From contig BSQZ01000080.1 of assembly GCA_033239005.1 (NCBI GenBank), forward strand, positions 1,324,501 through 1,388,500: a stretch of DNA of 64,000 nucleotides, read 5' to 3'. Made by a program: the position numbers and the translations under genes. Position 1 is the first letter of the stretch. Every line of letters begins with the position of its first letter. Below are positions 1-13,700 of this stretch, one piece after another. The notes under the pieces are model-generated. The model saw only the letters and a program-made list of their open reading frames with translations. It did no database searches and was not told the origin of the DNA. Source of the stretch: Lamellibrachia satsuma. Taxonomy: Eukaryota > Annelida > Polychaeta > Sabellida > Siboglinidae.

Positions 1-398
1 TTCATTTGTGCAGCCCACCTAGAGCAAGTTCAAACGACATGCAGCCTTTGTAGAAGACACGTTTGACATGTTTAAGTGACATAGTAAGCAGTGCACAAGG
101 ACATTATACAAGGTACCTTTTGTTACTAAATAAATTATACTTGTAACAGTTTAATTTGTTACAACAAAAGTTAAAATAATATTTTTTCTTATGTGACAAT
201 ATAAAGCTGTTTTCCTTGTTATCTTTACCATCTAGCATGCTGTCTTCCTTCTCTTCCAATGTTGGCCACTCATAATCACAACATAAAACTACCAACACAA
301 ACACCAGTCAATCCAACACACTTTCTGACTACTTAATTAAGTTTACCCCATCTAGTCATATTTCCCTAGTTACACTGTTGCCTGCTATATGTGTTTAC
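1..398. other. intron 22, no feature seen
   Basis: AT-rich intronic DNA left of exon 22. I see no repeat, RNA gene or coding similarity. Confidence 0.6.
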
Positions 399-503
399 AG
401 GACTCCCAAATCAACCTTGTATTTGGCCATTACTGGACGTCTCTGCCCTGAGATAGCCATGTCAGTTGACCGTTCCAGAACACATCGCACTGGACGCTGG
501 AGC
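399..503 (-). CDS. XDH: XDH-like exon 22 (last exon in window)
   Basis: Reads [20 protein letters not shown] then [14 protein letters not shown]. It matches the family TGRPVRCMLDRxEDMxITGxRHPFxAxYKV. The acceptor is ATTGTGCAG and the donor GTAAAC. It ends in phase 2, so at least one more exon lies left of the window. Confidence 0.94.
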
Positions 504-833
504 CTGCACAATAAACAAGGTTAGTAAAAAAACATTCAACTGACTACAAAATATCAAACACACTTTTCTTTATATCATTCTACTTTATTGTGCTGCAAAG
601 TAATTTATTAACATTTATAATTATATATAATTTATAATCATTATAATTGTTGCTGTTGGCAAAGTAATGTGCTACAACATATACTAGTGTTATTTCTCAT
701 TAAATAATTATGACATCAAACAGGTTCTTACACTGATACGATCATAGATCTATGTGTGATAATTTTGGTACAGACATATTTTAAAGTAGACTTAATACTT
801 TAAATATACAGTTTATCACAAAATAATATATAC

Positions 834-892
<59 letters not shown>

Positions 893-905
893 TATATATA
901 TATAT

Positions 906-991
<86 letters not shown>

Positions 992-1716
992 CTTCTATTG
1001 CGCTAAAATCGTTGGGAGACCCAAGCTCAGCAGTGCACCAAAACAAAAGGGGTTAAGCAGTTCATAATGTATGCATCAACATCATTTTCAACTTACTTGT
1101 GAGCAGCTACTGCGACTGGCAATGCAACTAACATGCACCGGGTTTCTTTGCCACCAAAAGCGCCACCTGGAGGGAAATTTATTCAGGGTAAAAAATTTTA
1201 CCGTTTCACTATTTTAAACACTTCTATTTGGTCTCCTCTTAGTCTCTAAACTAAGGTCTCTCAATTCTGGAATAATTTTAGTTGCTTTTTGTTGTATTTG
1301 TCTATGTCCTTCTTATGATATGGCCTCCATGCTTGAATACAATATTCCAAATGTGGTCTAACAATTGGCTATTTCTCCATATACATGATTGTTCTCCTAA
1401 TTAGCCCTAGAATGTGATTTTCTTTCGAATCAGAAATCCCATCTTGCTCTGAAACTTTCATGTCAGAACTAAATGTTACTCTTAAGTCCTTTTCTTGTGT
1501 GGTTCTACCTAGTACAACATCCATTTTATATTCTTCGTCCATGTTTCCATGTCCTATGTGTATGCATTTACACTTCCCAAAATTGAACAACATTTGCCAT
1601 TTTTCTGATCATTTAACTAATTTATCTAGATCATCCTGTAAACTTTGTTTATCTGTATCATTTGTAACCTTTCTGAATACTTTTGTGTCATCTGCAAATT
1701 TGAGTACTTCTAAATC

Positions 1717-1754
<38 letters not shown>

Positions 1755-4700
1755 GTATAGGGCCTAATACTGATCCCTGTGGTTCCCCACTCAAAACAGA
1801 TTTCCAGTTTGAAATCTCACCATCTACTATTACTCTCTGTTTTCTGTGTGTAAGCCACTTTTCTATCCAGTTGATTATTATCATTACCTATACCATGGGC
1901 TTTTAGTTTAAGTAACGATAATGTGGCACTTTATCGAAAGCTTTCTAAAAATCTAAATAGACAACATTCACTGGTGACCCGTCATCTACCCACTTTGTAA
2001 TTTCTTCAAAAAAACATAAGAGATTGGTTAGACATGACCTTGCTTTTAGGAACCCATGTTGAGATGTATTTATTAATTTATGGTTCACAAGGAATTCCAC
2101 CATGTGATCTCTAATTAATGTTTCGAGTAATTTACATACAACTTATGTTAAACTCACTGGTCTGTAATTTTCTGGCTTGTTCCTTGATCCCTTCTTAAAT
2201 GGCAGCATAATGTTTGCTACTTTCCATTCTGAAGGAACTATTCCTTCTTCTAGTGACAAGTTAAACACTTTTGCAAGTGGTGTACTAATTTGCTCAACAA
2301 TTTCCTTAAGCAGTTTTGATGTATCCCATCAACTCCAGGTGATTTATTATCTTTCATCGTCTTAATTTTCTTTGCTATCATTTCAGGAGTTACAAATAAC
2401 TGCCCTAAATGTTCTGATTTATCACACTCAAATTTAGTAACACGAACTGGAAGTGAGCTGATATCTTCTGTGGTAAAAATTGAGCTGAAATACTCATTCA
2501 GTACCTCTGCCATTTGAAACCCGTCTGAAATTATGTTTCCACTGTTGTTTTCCAGTGGTCCGACCTTATCTTGAACTTTTTCTAATTTCAGTTGTAGTTA
2601 GGTTAAGTGCCTCTTTGTAGTTTGTGTAGTCTTCTACATTTCCAGTGTGTTTATATACCCCCACAGCATCTGTCTGTTAGCAATTTTTCTAATAGCCTCT
2701 TTTGACGGGTGTTTTTTCCTGGGCCTTTTCGCTTGTTTTCTTAATGGAAAAAATTTCTCAGTAATGCCCTCAATCTCATATTTTAAACAAGCCCAGCATT
2801 CTATTGATTCCCATTGTGAAAATCACCCATTATGACACATCATCCCCTGATCACCTCCCTTATCGCCTTTTGTAATTTTACATTTTCCTCTTGTCCTATG
2901 TTAGGACTACGATTAACTACTCCTATTGTTAATGTTGAGTTCCTGGTAACTATGTTTAGGATTTACCATAATAATGTAAACAATGGTTTAATTGTCTGTG
3001 TACAACAAAGGAAAGCAATTAAGCAGAAGGTGAATCCTGTTATTTGTCAATATTCATATGCTACAAGCATGCACTGCCATCTGTTGATAAAAAACAGCAA
3101 ATGTCAACATAACCACAATTTGACGAGAGGAAATGCTATTTTCACATCACATACAATTTTGATGGAAGACACACATCTACCTACATACTTTCTTCACACG
3201 ACACACAATCTTGATGGGAGACACACATCTACCTACCTACTCTCTTCACACGACACACAATCTTGATGGGAGACACACCTCTACCTACCTACTCTCTTCA
3301 CACGACACACAATCTTGTTGGAAGACACACCTCTACCTACCTACTCTCTTCACACGACACACAATCTTGTTGGAAGACACACCTCTACCTACCTACTCTT
3401 TTCACACGACACACAATCTTGTTGGAAGACACACCTCTACCTACCTACTCTCTTCACACGACACACAATCTTGTTGGAAGACACACCTCTACCTACCTAC
3501 TCTCTTCACACGACACACAATCTTGTTGGAAGACACACCTCTACCTACCTACTCTTTTCACACGACACACAATCTTGTTGGAAGACACACCTCTACCTAC
3601 CTACTCTTTTCACACGACACAATCTTGTTGGAAGACACACCTCTACCTACCTACTCTCTTCACACGACACACAATCTTGTTGGAAGACACACCTCTACCT
3701 ACCTACTCTCTTCACATGACACACAATCTTGTTGGAAGACACACCTCTACCTACCTACTCTTTTCACACGACACACAATCTTGTTGGAAGACACACCTCT
3801 ACCTACCTACTCTCTTCACACGACACACAATCTTGTTGGAAGACACACCTCTACCTACCTACTCTCTTCACACGACACACAATCTTGTTAGAAGACACAC
3901 CTCTACCTACCTACTCTCTTCACACGACACACAATCTTGTTAGAAGACACACCTCTACCTACCTACTCTCTTCACACGACACACAATCTTGTTAGAAGAC
4001 ACACCCAAAACTTCCGCTACTCCAGTCTGAAAACAACAATAAACACAAATGTAGTGACATAACTGTTTTCTGTATGTTTTGTGTGATCTTGCTACAAATA
4101 TTTTTTCGTCACAATCAGCTAAGGTGGAAATACAGTAGTGTACATAAATATGTTTGGAGAAACATGGTATACCATCAATTGAAAAAACATGGAGAAAAAT
4201 TAACATGTCCATAATAGGACTTTGATTGGCTATATACCCTAGACAATGACAAAGCAAAGTAATTTTCTCTAATTATTGTATCATCTTCTCTTAAGCAAAA
4301 CATTTGAGAAAGATACAACTTCTCATAGTCATAAATGTCAAATGTCAATGGATTATTTATTTTAATAAAATAGGTCAAACATATAATAATAAAATTAAAA
4401 TATTTATAAAAAAATTTCAAATGCAGACGAAGGCAGAACACAAAAAGCTAGAAAATAAGAATGTTGGACATACATGTTAAGTTTCTGAAATGCAAATGCA
4501 GGAGGTGTATGCATAATTTAGAGGGTATCAGAGAATTGTGTGTATATTGGAGTATTCCACATCCACACCATGCATAAAAATTGCATTACATCAGCTTTAG
4601 TTCCAAATACATTGCACATGTACTATTAAATGGTATACATGTTAATATAAACAATGTGGCTGTAGACAAATTCTTTGTGGACTAGTAATTATAAAATATT

Positions 4701-7700
4701 TTTTTACTACTTTGATGGTCTAGGAATAAAACAATTTGTTCTACTCCTGAACTATATTACTGTACAACAAAATTCCCTTACCTGGCTTGACTGGCAGTAG
4801 CCTACATATTTTATTACATGCAACTAACAATATTCCTGGGTGATGGAGGCAGTAATTCACAGAGGCATTTGTGACCTTAGGTGATGGAGGCTTTTTTATT
4901 TGTAAAACCCATTTTTAAAATAAGTCTTTTTGTTCATAATGTACTCCGATTGTGAAAATGATCAAACATACATGAATTAAATAAAACTTGTATAAAGTGG
5001 AGATGCACTGATAGAAATTATTTAAATGGCTATTTAACATCGATGAGCGATAATGGGGGACCGTTCGTTTTAACACATTAAAAACAATGCAACAGACAAG
5101 ACAAAAGGATACTGTATCGTCAAGTCTCCATTGTCCAGTCTGCACAAAACTTAATTGAAATAACTCTTGTTGTTGTGATTAAAAGGAGGGATTAACGATC
5201 TTTGTTAATTGAGGCCACACAAATTTTTTTCCCCTTAGAAATCCAGCTTTTTTTTCTCATGCAGGAGATTTGACAGATTTCCAGGAGTCTCCTGGTGATT
5301 CCGGGAGACTTAACATGTATGATTGTTGGAAACCTGGAAAGACGAAAAATGACTAGAATGTATGAATACATACAAGTACAGTATCGAATACAGTCATGCC
5401 TCGTTTATTCGCACACTTTGGTTCCCAAGGATTTTGGCAGGAACAACAGTGTGTAGATTGGAATTTGGTGAAACATTCTTTTATCACACCTGCTATTGCC
5501 ATCAGTAATAAACGTGTAATATATAATGAGAATATATTGTTTATTATTTGACTGATTTACATTAACTAACAGGACCTTGAACAAAAACCAAACAATGTAG
5601 ATGTGATGGAAATGTTAATCATTATTTGGCCTGTTGGTCCCCCGAAACGGTGTGTGGAAATTAAAACATGAAAAAACAGATTAATTAATGAAATAATCTG
5701 CAGTGTATCAAGATTTTTCCCACACAAAAACATGCAGATTGCTGAAAAACCAGATTTTTGAAGAATGTATGAATGAGACATTACTATAAGACAGTACCTG
5801 AACACCCATGGGAGACTGGGTGGCAGAGAAGATCTCCATCTCTCCATCCTCCCCCTGGGGTATGGCTAAAAGAGACATTACTATAAGACAGTACCTGAAC
5901 ACCTATGGGAGACTGGGTGGCAGAGAAGATCTCCATCTCTCCATCCTCCCCCTGGGGTATGGCTAAAAGAGACATTACTATAAGACAGTACCTGAACACC
6001 CATGGGAGACTAGGTGGCAGAGAAGATCTCCTTCTCTCCATCCTCCCCCCAGGGTATGGCTAAGAGACATTACTATAAGACGTTACCTGAACACTCATGG
6101 GAGACTGGGTGGCTGAGAAGATCTCCATCTCTCCATCCTCCCCCCGGGGTATGGCCACACAACTATGGGTCTCCATGTAGAAGTGCTCCTGCGCCCCTAC
6201 GTACACTTCACCCTCAATGATGCGGTCACTTGCCCCAAACCCGGCCGTCAAATCTCCATTCGTCAACGTCTTCTCCGCCTGACTGAAGAATGATCCTGCA
6301 TCTATCGCTTGCTGCAACAAATGGCGGCACTGTCAGTTGATGGGTCGAGCCAGAAGACAAACATCAAGACACTTGTGTTTCTACAGGAGATGTTTAGTTA
6401 AAAACAAGGTCATGAATCATATACTCTATCCATAGAACACAGATTTTAAAAGATACATTCTATCATTCTTTTTTGTTAAATAATATATTTGTACACACCT
6501 GGATACTGGTGATGGCTGGCAGTGGCTTATACTCGATGTCAACCAGGCAGGCCGCCTCCAAAGCCTCAGTATGACTCCTCGCAACTACTGCACCGATCGT
6601 CTGACCTCGACACAACACCTAGGGGCAGCACTGCATGTATTAGATTCACCAAAGTTATTGCAATTGTTGATTGCACTACAACAGAAAGCAACTGGCATTA
6701 CATTAGTGACGGTGTCACCGATCTCATGGGGGATGGGTCCTCTTCAGCCTTGGTTGGCATCCTGTCTATGAGATTGTGTCTCGGAATTAATAACACCTAC
6801 AGTAGCACTAGCGATGCACTGTAGTATCAGCTGGATGAAAAGATGGTGAGTTCGAACAATAACACCATGGTTCAAGTCCCTGCCAAAACACTTTGTACTT
6901 CTCGAGGGTCTACCAACTATTGAGAAGATGACATCCCAAAGCCGCAAGGACAGATACCATCTGATGCGAAAACAAAACAAGGACAGATACCATCTGATGC
7001 GAAAACAAAAAAAAGGACTTTGCCACCCTAAGAAAGACATCCTCTTTTTGGGCAGCTAACAGTCACAACTTATCTTAACTATTCAAGAACAAAAACAAGT
7101 CCACCTACAAGAAGATCCAGATATCAAAGCTACCAGGATATATAGATCCACGATGTTCACAGCCTCTGCTACACGTATTTGACAAGGTGCAGCAGTTGGG
7201 GGCGTTGGAGTAGAAGTAAAATCTTCACTGCTCCAGAATCTTGTATCAATCACCAAGATAACAGACAACATCATAATGCTCTGTTTAAAGGGAAACCTAA
7301 AACTCATGTCATATCTATTCCCGACAAATGTCAGTGATGAAATAGACGTTGAAGAGTTCTATGAAAGCCTTAACCAGACAGTGTTACACATCCCTCCATA
7401 TGCCTGTCTTGTAATCGGAGGTGATCTCAAAGTCTCAAATGGTTTTTTATACCTCAGCAACCGTAACAGAAATGGTCAGCTTCTTCTTGATTTCATACAT
7501 GAGCACAACCTTCTGATGACCAACACACTCTTCCAAAATCAAGACTTTGGACTTTCCAAGCACCGAATAACTTCAAATCTTAAATAGATTTCATTCTGTG
7601 TCAAAAAAGATGGAGAAACAGCATCATGGATTCACAAGCACACTCCTCTTCCAACTCCATTGGCTCTGATCACAGAACTGTGTGTGCAAAGTGAAGGCTC

Positions 7701-10700
7701 AGCGTGAGAGCAAAGAAGAACCCAACCAGGCCCAGAACTAAATATAATCCAGATGTAGTTTCTTGCATTGAAAATCAAATTTCATCTGACTGGGAGGCTT
7801 TGGAAAAACACAAACCAACTCATACAAGGACTATGTTTATATATGCAACAAAGCAGGCTCAGCCATCCTACCACTTCAAGAAGTTTCAAGACTGGTGTTC
7901 GGCATAAGAATGAAGTAAATGCAGCATGTAAGGTTGTAATTAGTGCACAATCTGAGACAGCATCCACAACGCAAACTACACTGTGCAACACGTACAATGA
8001 ACTGCAGGAGAAGCATTAGCATGACATTCTCGGAGCATTTCCATAATGCCAGGAAGTTAGTAAAATAACTTTCGGGAACAAAATCAAAAACCATCTTAAT
8101 ACAAGTGGAATATTGTTTGGATGCTTGGAAAACTCACTTAAAACAACTGCTCTCTTCAGATAATATGAGCACATCCAACCATCCAGTTGATCTGATCTAT
8201 GAGACACCAACATTGCCATCAAGCAAATGAAACTTGGCAAAGCCCCAGGACTAGATTGCATTTCCATTGAAATGTGGCAACTATCCAAGTTAAGGAAAGA
8301 TTTATTGAAGTTCTGCAACTAAACATATTCGTACCTAAGAAAGGAAACCTGACTCTACCTGAAAACTATTGTGGAATAAGTCTAACACAGACTGCTGCAA
8401 AAGACTACAATCAACTTAAACATAATACGCCCTGAGCTAGAAAAGATCTTACGCCCAAACCAGAATGGATTTAGACCCCTAAGATCTACAATTTTGCAGA
8501 TTCTTGCTGTTAGACGCATCATCGAGGAAATGAGAAGCCACCAAAACGAGACTGCCATTATTTTCATCAACTCCAAGAAAGACTTGGTAGACAGAAAAAA
8601 CTGTTCTGGATTCATCATGTATATGGCATCCCAAAGAAGATCATCAAAATCATACAGATGATGCATGAAAGCACCTCTGCTGTTGTACTGCCTACTGAAG
8701 GGAAAACTATAAATGTCAAGATTAACATAATTCTCCAAGACGGGAGTCAAATTGAGAAAGTAGGGGATTTAAAACATCTTGGATCCTGCACAAACTCACA
8801 ACATGACATCTAGTGTAGAAAAGCCCACGCATGGGTAGCAGTTCATGCCCTTGACAAAGTTTGGAGAGCACCATCTGTAGACTCACCAAATTGAAGATTT
8901 TCAGGATGATGGTTGAATTGATCCTGATATATGGATGCGATTTATGGTCGCTAACACAAGCATTAGTAAATGCACTGGATGGCACCTACACAAGAATGCT
9001 GCGAAAAACCCAAGAATTGTACGGCTCCCTCCCATGGATCACCATCGTGACAGAACGGCGTCTTTGTCTGGCAGGTCATGTGATGCGTCATGATGAAGTA
9101 ACCAACAAAGTCCTGCTCTGAAGCCTGATGGCTCTCGGAAAAGAGGTCGACCAATAACAATTCTGCAAAACATACTAGAGAAAGACACAACCTTCAGCTT
9201 AAACAAATCTACTAACTGCAATGAAGAACTGAAACCACTGGAAGGAAATCATCACATCACCTTATTAAGTGGACAACATAAGTAAGTAAAGCAAGAAACA
9301 TTCTACTTATCTAGCCTGGGAACCTAATCTATGCAGTCATGATTTATATGACAATGAAAGATGGTTTTTAATAGTTCAACATTCAAAATATATAGTGAGA
9401 GGAACTGTACAGTTTCTTGTTTAATTTGTGTTGATTAATTCAAATATGTTAAAAGTTGTAAAACTAAAAATTTATGAACATATCTTTCAGGGAAGTGATG
9501 CATAAAAAGTACCCTGAAGCTGAATTGTGTTTGATTTGCTTTCCTAAACCATTTCATTCTTACAACACATCACAATTATTTTACTTCATTATTAATTCTG
9601 GATTAATCAGACTGGGATAAATCATATATTCTGAATACAAATTCATAACCAGCAGCACTCTATGAATCCTACATCTTTTAGAATATCAAAGCATATAAAA
9701 TAACTAACTTCTTTTGTAGCAAATATTTCTTCTGTTCGTTCAACAACACCGTAGAGATTCGAGCCAGGAACATCTGCAGCATTTATGTAGTCAACCACTC
9801 CTGCCATCTGGAGGGCCCTAGATGGCGCCACACTGACGATGTTTGCGTGTGCTTCCTTGCTCGTAACAAGAGCCAAGTAGAGTTCCGCTGGAATACAGGA
9901 ATGGGTCTTAATATGATTGTTTGTTATGTTTACCACCACACCTATCCTCTTCGGGCCCAGTGGCCCATAAGGCCGCTTGCTATGTTTACTATTATCAAGC
10001 CACAGGTCATAGTGGACAATTCCAGCAACTAAAGGCATGTGCGCGTACTGTGTCAATTTTGGGACACATGTGAAAACTGCAAGAATTATTAACACGCACT
10101 ACAATTAGAGCGTATAAAAATGTGCAAACTGTAATACTGTCTTTTTTTAGGTATCGAAACAATATATCAATTTCTGAAAAGGAAAGGTTATAATAAAATA
10201 ATAATACAACTGCATAAGGAAGACATCTGCCAAAGAGAACGCAATAATATAACTGCATAAGGAAGACATCTGTCAAAGAGAAGGCAATAATAATACAACT
10301 GCATAAGGAAGACATCTGCTAAAGAGAAGGCAATAATAACACAACTGCATAAGGAAGACATCTGCCAAAGAGAAGGCAATAATAATACAACTGCATAAGG
10401 AAGACATCTGCCAAAGAGAAGGCAATAATAATACAACTGCATAAGGAAGACATCTGTCAAAGAGAAGGCAATAATAATAATACAACTGCATAAGGAAGAC
10501 ATCTGTCAAAGAGAAGGCAATAATAATACAACTGCATAAGGAAGACATCTGCCAAAGAGAAGGCAATAATAATAATACAACTGCATAAGGAAGACATCTG
10601 CCAAAGAGAAGGCAATAATAACACAACTGCATAAGGAAGACATCTGCCAAAGAGAAGGCAATAATAATACAACTGCATAAGGAAGACATCTGCCAAAGAG

Positions 10701-13700
10701 AAGGCAATAATAATACAACTGCATAAGGAAGACATCTGTCAAAGAGAAGGCAATAATAACACAACTGCATAAGGAAGACATCTGCCAAAGAGAAGGCAAT
10801 AATAATACAACTGCATAAGGAAGACATCTGCCAAAGAGAAGGCAATAATAATACAACTGCATAAGGAAGACATCTGTCAAAGAGAAGGCAATAATAATAA
10901 TACAACTGCATAAGGAAGACATCTGTCAAAGAGAAGGCAATAATAATACAACTGCATAAGGAAGACATCTGCCAAAGAGAAGGCAATAATAATACAACTG
11001 CATAAGGAAGACATCTGCCAAAGAGAAGGCAATAATAATACAACTGCATAAGGAAGACATCTGCCAAAGAGAAGGCAATAATAATACAACTGCATAAGGA
11101 AGACATCTGCCAAAGAGAAGGCAATAATAATACAACTGCATAAGGAAGACATCTGCCAAAGAGAAGGCAATAATAACACAACTGCATAAGGAAGACATCT
11201 GTCAAAGAGAAGGCAATAATAATACAACTGCATAAGGAAGACATCTGCCAAAGAGAAGGCAATAATAATACAACTGCATAAGGAAGACATCTGCCAAAGA
11301 GAAGGCAATAATAATACAACTGCATAAGGAAGACATCTGCCAAAGAGAAGGCAATAATAATACAACTGCATAAGGAAGACATCTGTCAAAGAGAAGGCAA
11401 TAATAATAATACAACTGCATAAGGAAGACATCTGTCAAAGAGAAGGCAATAATAATACAACTGCATAAGGAAGATATCTGCCAAAGAGCAGGCAATAATA
11501 ATACAACTGCATAAGGAAGAAATCTGCCAAAGAGAAGGCAATAATAACACAACTGCATAAGGAAGACATTTGCCAAAGAGAACACAATAATAACACAACT
11601 GCATAAGGAAGACATCTGCCAAAGAGAAGGCAATAATAACACAACTGCATAAGGAAGACATCTGCCAAAGAGAAGGCAATAATAATACAACTGCATAAGG
11701 AAGACATCTGCCAAAGAGAAGGCAATAATAACACAACTGCATAAGGAAGACATCTGCCAAAGAGAAGGCAATAATAATACAACTGCATAAGGAAGACATC
11801 TGCCAAAGAGAAGGCAATAATAATACAACTGCATAAGGAAGACATCTGCCAAAGAGAAGGCAATAATAATACAACTGCATAAGGAAGACATGTGCCAAAG
11901 AGAAGGCAATAATAATACATCAACTGCATAAGGAAGACATCTGCCATCTCCAAAGAGAAGGCAATAATAATACAACTGCATAAGGAAGACATCTGCCAAA
12001 GAGAAGGCAATAATAATACAACTGCATAAGGAAGACATCTGCCAAAGAGAAGGCAATAATAATACAACTGCATAAGGAAGACATCTGCCAAAGAGAAGGC
12101 AATAATAATACAACTGCATAAGGAAGACATCTGCCAAAGAGAAGGCAATAATAATACAACTGCATAAGGAAGACATCTGTCAAAGAGAAGGCAATAATAA
12201 TACAACTGCATAAGGAAGACATCTGTCAAAGAGAAGGCAATAATAATAATACAACTGCATAAGGAAGACATCTGCCAAAGAGAAGGCAATAATAATACAA
12301 CTGCATAAGGAAGACATGTGTCAAAGAGAAGGCAATAATAATAATACAACTGCATAAGGAAGACATCTGCCAAAGAGAAGGCAATAATAATACAACTGCA
12401 TAAGGAAGACATCTGCCAAAGAGAAGGCAATAATAATACAACTGCATAAGGAAGACATCTGCCAAAGAGAAGGCAATAATAATACAACTGCATAAGGAAG
12501 ACATCTGCCAAAGAGCAGGCAATAATAATACAACTGCATAAGGAAGACATCTGCCAAAGAGAAGGCAATAATAATACAACTGCATAAGGAAGACATATGC
12601 CAAAGAGAAGGCAATAATAATACAACTGCATAAGGAAGACATCTGCCAAAGAGAAGGCAATAATAACACAACTGCATAAGGAAGACATCTGCTAAAGAGA
12701 AGGCAATAATAACACAACTGCATAAGGAAGACATCTGCCAAAGAGAAGGCAATAATAACACAACTGCATAAGGAAGACATCTGCCAAAGAGAAGGCAATA
12801 ATAATACAACTGCATAAGGAAGACATCTGCCAAAGAGAAGGCAATAATAATACAACTGCATAAGGAAGACATCTGCCAAAGAGAAGGCAATAATAATACA
12901 ACTGCATAAGGAAGACATCTGCCAAAGAGAAGGCAATAATAATACAACTGCATAAGGAAGACATCTGCCAAAGAGCAGGCAATAATAATACAACTGCATA
13001 AGGAAGACATCTGCCAAAGAGAAGGCAATAATAATACAACTGCATAAGGAAGACATCTGCCAAAGAGAAGGCAATAATAATACAACTGCATAAGGAAGAC
13101 ATCTGTCAAAGAAAAGGCAATAATAATACAACTGCATAAGGAAGACATCTGCCAAAGAGAAACCTTGGTTTTCACCCCAATCCCTTGTCCCTGTTGCTGA
13201 TATTATGGGTCAGCTTGAATAAGCCATTGCTGGGAAAAGATGCTGTATTAATTATTTACTGTTTAGTTCTGTAGAGTAATCATTACTATGAATTTATTAA
13301 ACATCTCAATATGAATTTTATTCATGAAAGAAAAATGCTGTTTAATGCTGAAGTAAGCCAGTAAGGCCATTGCTGACAATGGGCGAAAATCGGTGAAGTT
13401 CTCGATCCACGATGTGCGTTCGCTCACGAATATCAGAATTGTGTCAGTGTATGGGGATTATCTATACATTGTCGAAATTGCAAAATTTAATATTTATAAT
13501 ACTGATTAATAGTTTATATGGTGCAACGGAGATTTTGCCTTCATGGTTTGAGATGGCGTTCAAGCGTAGTGTGCTCAAAGTGACATTTCATGTTAACGGC
13601 CTTGAACTAACCTATGCCACCGACATATATAAAACAATGGTTGCGTCGATTTCTCATAGAGAGGTTTATATGCAAATATGATTGCGAACTGACATGCGAT

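Noticed and set aside
3211..3995. Plus-strand frames of up to 226 codons over the 52-bp array
   Set aside because: Antisense of the exon 20-derived repeat; no independent gene evidence.
5798..6059. The three exon 19 copies as real alternative exons
   Set aside because: Each is 68 nt, so single inclusion shifts the frame, and one copy carries a stop in the original frame. Kept as a repeat until transcripts show otherwise.
10188..13175. Minus-strand open frames up to 417 codons with a repeated [14 protein letters not shown] pattern
   Set aside because: Artefact of the 46-bp minisatellite; the same peptide appears in all three phases.
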